64,000 nt of DNA. Origin: JBAXBF01 sp034429745. Its GTDB lineage: Bacteria > Chloroflexota > Anaerolineae > Anaerolineales > DRKV01. This document shows positions 62,758 to 64,000 of this stretch, piece by piece. A program made the translations under genes and the position numbers. A model generated the notes under the pieces. It was given only the letters and a program-made list of their open reading frames with translations. It was not told where the DNA came from and did not search any database. Position 1 is the first letter of the stretch. The number at the start of each line of letters is the position of its first letter. The stretch lies in contig DAOUFY010000079.1 in assembly GCA_034429745.1 (NCBI GenBank), positions 1 through 64,000 on the forward strand, read 5' to 3'.

Positions 62758-64000
62758 TTAGGAGTTGAGCAATTTTTCCAAAATTGAGCGTGTAACTTGC
62801 GGGTCTGCTTTGCCGCGTGTCCGCTGCATTACCTGACCGACAAACCAGCCAATAAGTGTAACCTTGCCTTTTTTATAAGATGCTACCTCGTTGGGGTTAT
62901 CTGTCAACACCTGCCGGCATAGTTCTTCAAGCGCATCACTATCACTGAGTTTGGTTAAGCCTTCTTGCTGCACCAAGTCCTGAGGAGACTTGCCGCTTTC
63001 CTCTACTTTGAGGAGCAATGACTTGCCTGTGGACGTGTTGATTGCTTTCTCATCTACTAACCGTATAATCTGAGCTAAAAAGACGGGAGTAAGTTTAAGC
63101 TGATTAGCTGTAATTGGCTGTGGTTTCTCGTTGATAATTCGCAGCACATCATTCACAATCCAATTAGCTACTCGTTTCGGTTCTCCTTGATAAGCCTTGA
63201 CGGCTGCTTCATAATACTCAGACAAGTTGCGTTCGGAAGTAAGCAGTTCAGCATCCCCTTCCGGCAAGTTATATTCGCGCATAAACCTTTCTTTCCGCTC
63301 CAAAGGCAGCTCAGGAAAACCCACCAATATGCTTGCTTTCCATTCCTCAGGTATAACCACGGGCAATAAATCTGGCTCTTTAAAATACCGGTAATCCGCT
63401 TCTGTTTCTTTAGAGCGCATTTTGCGCAGAACTTGGGCATCTTCGTCCCACATTAACGTCCACGCCTCCACAGTCTGCCCGGCTTCAACAGTGCGGATTT
63501 GACGTTCAATTTCCGTTTGAATGGCATCTCGCACAGCCGCCAAAGAATTAACATTTTTAATCTCTGTTTTGGGGTTCAGAAAAGTCGCCCCCTTCGGGCG
63601 AATTGAAACGTTGGCATCGCAGCGCAGATGTGCTTTTTCCATATCCCCTTCCGAGATACCCAGCCAGCGCACCAGTTGGCGCAAGCGAGTTAAGTACTGC
63701 ATCGCCTCTTCCGCAGAACGCAAATCCGGCTCTGTAACCATTTCAACCAAAGGAACTCCGCAGCGATTGAAATCAATCAAACGCCGTCCTCCCTCAAGCT
63801 TTGTTTTACCGGCATCTTCTTCAATATGCAGTTTATGGATGTTGACTCGCCGCACGTATCCCATCGGCATAGGAACATCCAAATAACCACCTAAGGCGAT
63901 TGGTTGATCAAACTGCGAAATCTGATATCCTTTTGGCAAATCGGGGTAAAAATAATTCTTGCGGTCAAAGAAAGAGATAGGCTGTATTGCCGCATGCATT
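62758..64000 (-). CDS. gatB: Aspartyl/glutamyl-tRNA amidotransferase subunit B (5'-truncated by window edge)
   Basis: The C-terminal 413 residues of GatB, which recognises misacylated Asp-tRNA(Asn) or Glu-tRNA(Gln) and activates it for amidation by GatA. NYFYPDLPKGYQISQFDQPI, the RLIDFNRCGVPLVE and RSKETEADYRYFKEPDLLP segments, and the C-terminal YqeY-like domain are clear. The gene starts beyond base 64000; about 70-80 residues are missing by comparison with the usual length of about 480. The ATG at 63999 is internal. gatA/gatC are not in the window. Confidence 0.96.
   Translation of the reverse strand, partial: MHAAIQPISFFDRKNYFYPDLPKGYQISQFDQPIALGGYLDVPMPMGYVRRVNIHKLHIEEDAGKTKLEGGRRLIDFNRCGVPLVEMVTEPDLRSAEEAMQYLTRLRQLVRWLGISEGDMEKAHLRCDANVSIRPKGATFLNPKTEIKNVNSLAAVRDAIQTEIERQIRTVEAGQTVEAWTLMWDEDAQVLRKMRSKETEADYRYFKEPDLLPVVIPEEWKASILVGFPELPLERKERFMREYNLPEGDAELLTSERNLSEYYEAAVKAYQGEPKRVANWIVNDVLRIINEKPQPITANQLKLTPVFLAQIIRLVDEKAINTSTGKSLLLKVEESGKSPQDLVQQEGLTKLSDSDALEELCRQVLTDNPNEVASYKKGKVTLIGWFVGQVMQRTRGKADPQVTRSILEKLLNS

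Noticed and set aside
1..64000. tRNA, rRNA, CRISPR or insertion-sequence content
   Set aside because: No T-loop signature with acceptor pairing, no regularly spaced direct repeats and no transposase was found on either strand.

Overview
The window looks like a chromosomal segment from an Anaerolineae-like Chloroflexota bacterium. The main clue is the solute-binding lipoprotein at 17352-19106, whose lipobox is followed by a VEK/VVEK-rich spacer ending in VVTP, a linker I associate with Chloroflexota. The mix of genes agrees: a globin-coupled chemoreceptor, a Gld-type ABC system, archease/RtcB, and a multipass membrane spermidine-synthase-like protein. Base composition is moderate, with AT-rich intergenic spacers. 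No rRNA, tRNA, CRISPR array or insertion sequence was found. Taxonomy is inferred from gene content only.

Layout. 0.1-1.6 kb: O6-alkylguanine repair and a homocysteine-type methyltransferase. 1.6-12 kb (minus strand): a polyol catabolic operon read as chemoreceptor, sorbitol-type dehydrogenase, PHP-domain gene broken by an in-frame TAA, two-Rossmann dehydrogenase, mtlD, a sugar kinase/DUF89 phosphatase fusion, and a SrlD-like dehydrogenase. 12-15.5 kb: aldo/keto reductase, class II aldolase and a PfkB kinase. 15.5-19.1 kb: a sugar ABC importer (binding protein and two permeases, no ATPase). 19.4-24.5 kb: methyltransferase, phosphoesterase, split NAD synthetase, glutamate formimidoyltransferase. 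24.4-27.7 kb: an orphan phage-type terminase large subunit and a holin-like coiled-coil protein, both downstream of azlCD. 28-30.8 kb: galT-galK and an orphan response regulator. 31-36.3 kb: a secreted subtilase with a seven-unit repeat, then archease-rtcB. 36.6-46 kb: diguanylate cyclase, sulfur-carrier-like protein, glutamate dehydrogenase, glucokinase, formate-THF ligase and small membrane proteins. 46.4-53.1 kb (minus): htrA, then a GldA/GldFG/DUF4340 export system. 53.3-56.7 kb: fmt, and a cNMP-sensor/GntR/kinase operon. 56.8-62.6 kb (plus): hypothetical, RDD, UbiB-like kinase, spermidine-synthase-like and geranylgeranyl-reductase-like genes. The window ends inside gatB.

How the genes fit together. 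The left third can be read as a pathway. An ABC importer brings in a sugar alcohol or related sugar. MtlD and the SrlD-like enzyme make fructose 6-phosphate from polyol phosphates, a PfkB-type kinase makes the bisphosphate, and the class II aldolase splits it. The chemoreceptor operon and the transporter carry the same 14-bp AT-rich element in front of them. The transporter promoter also has a LacI-type operator over its start point. Notable points are the kinase/DUF89 fusion, the in-frame stop, the terminase locus, and a recurrent promoter layout suggesting leaderless mRNAs.
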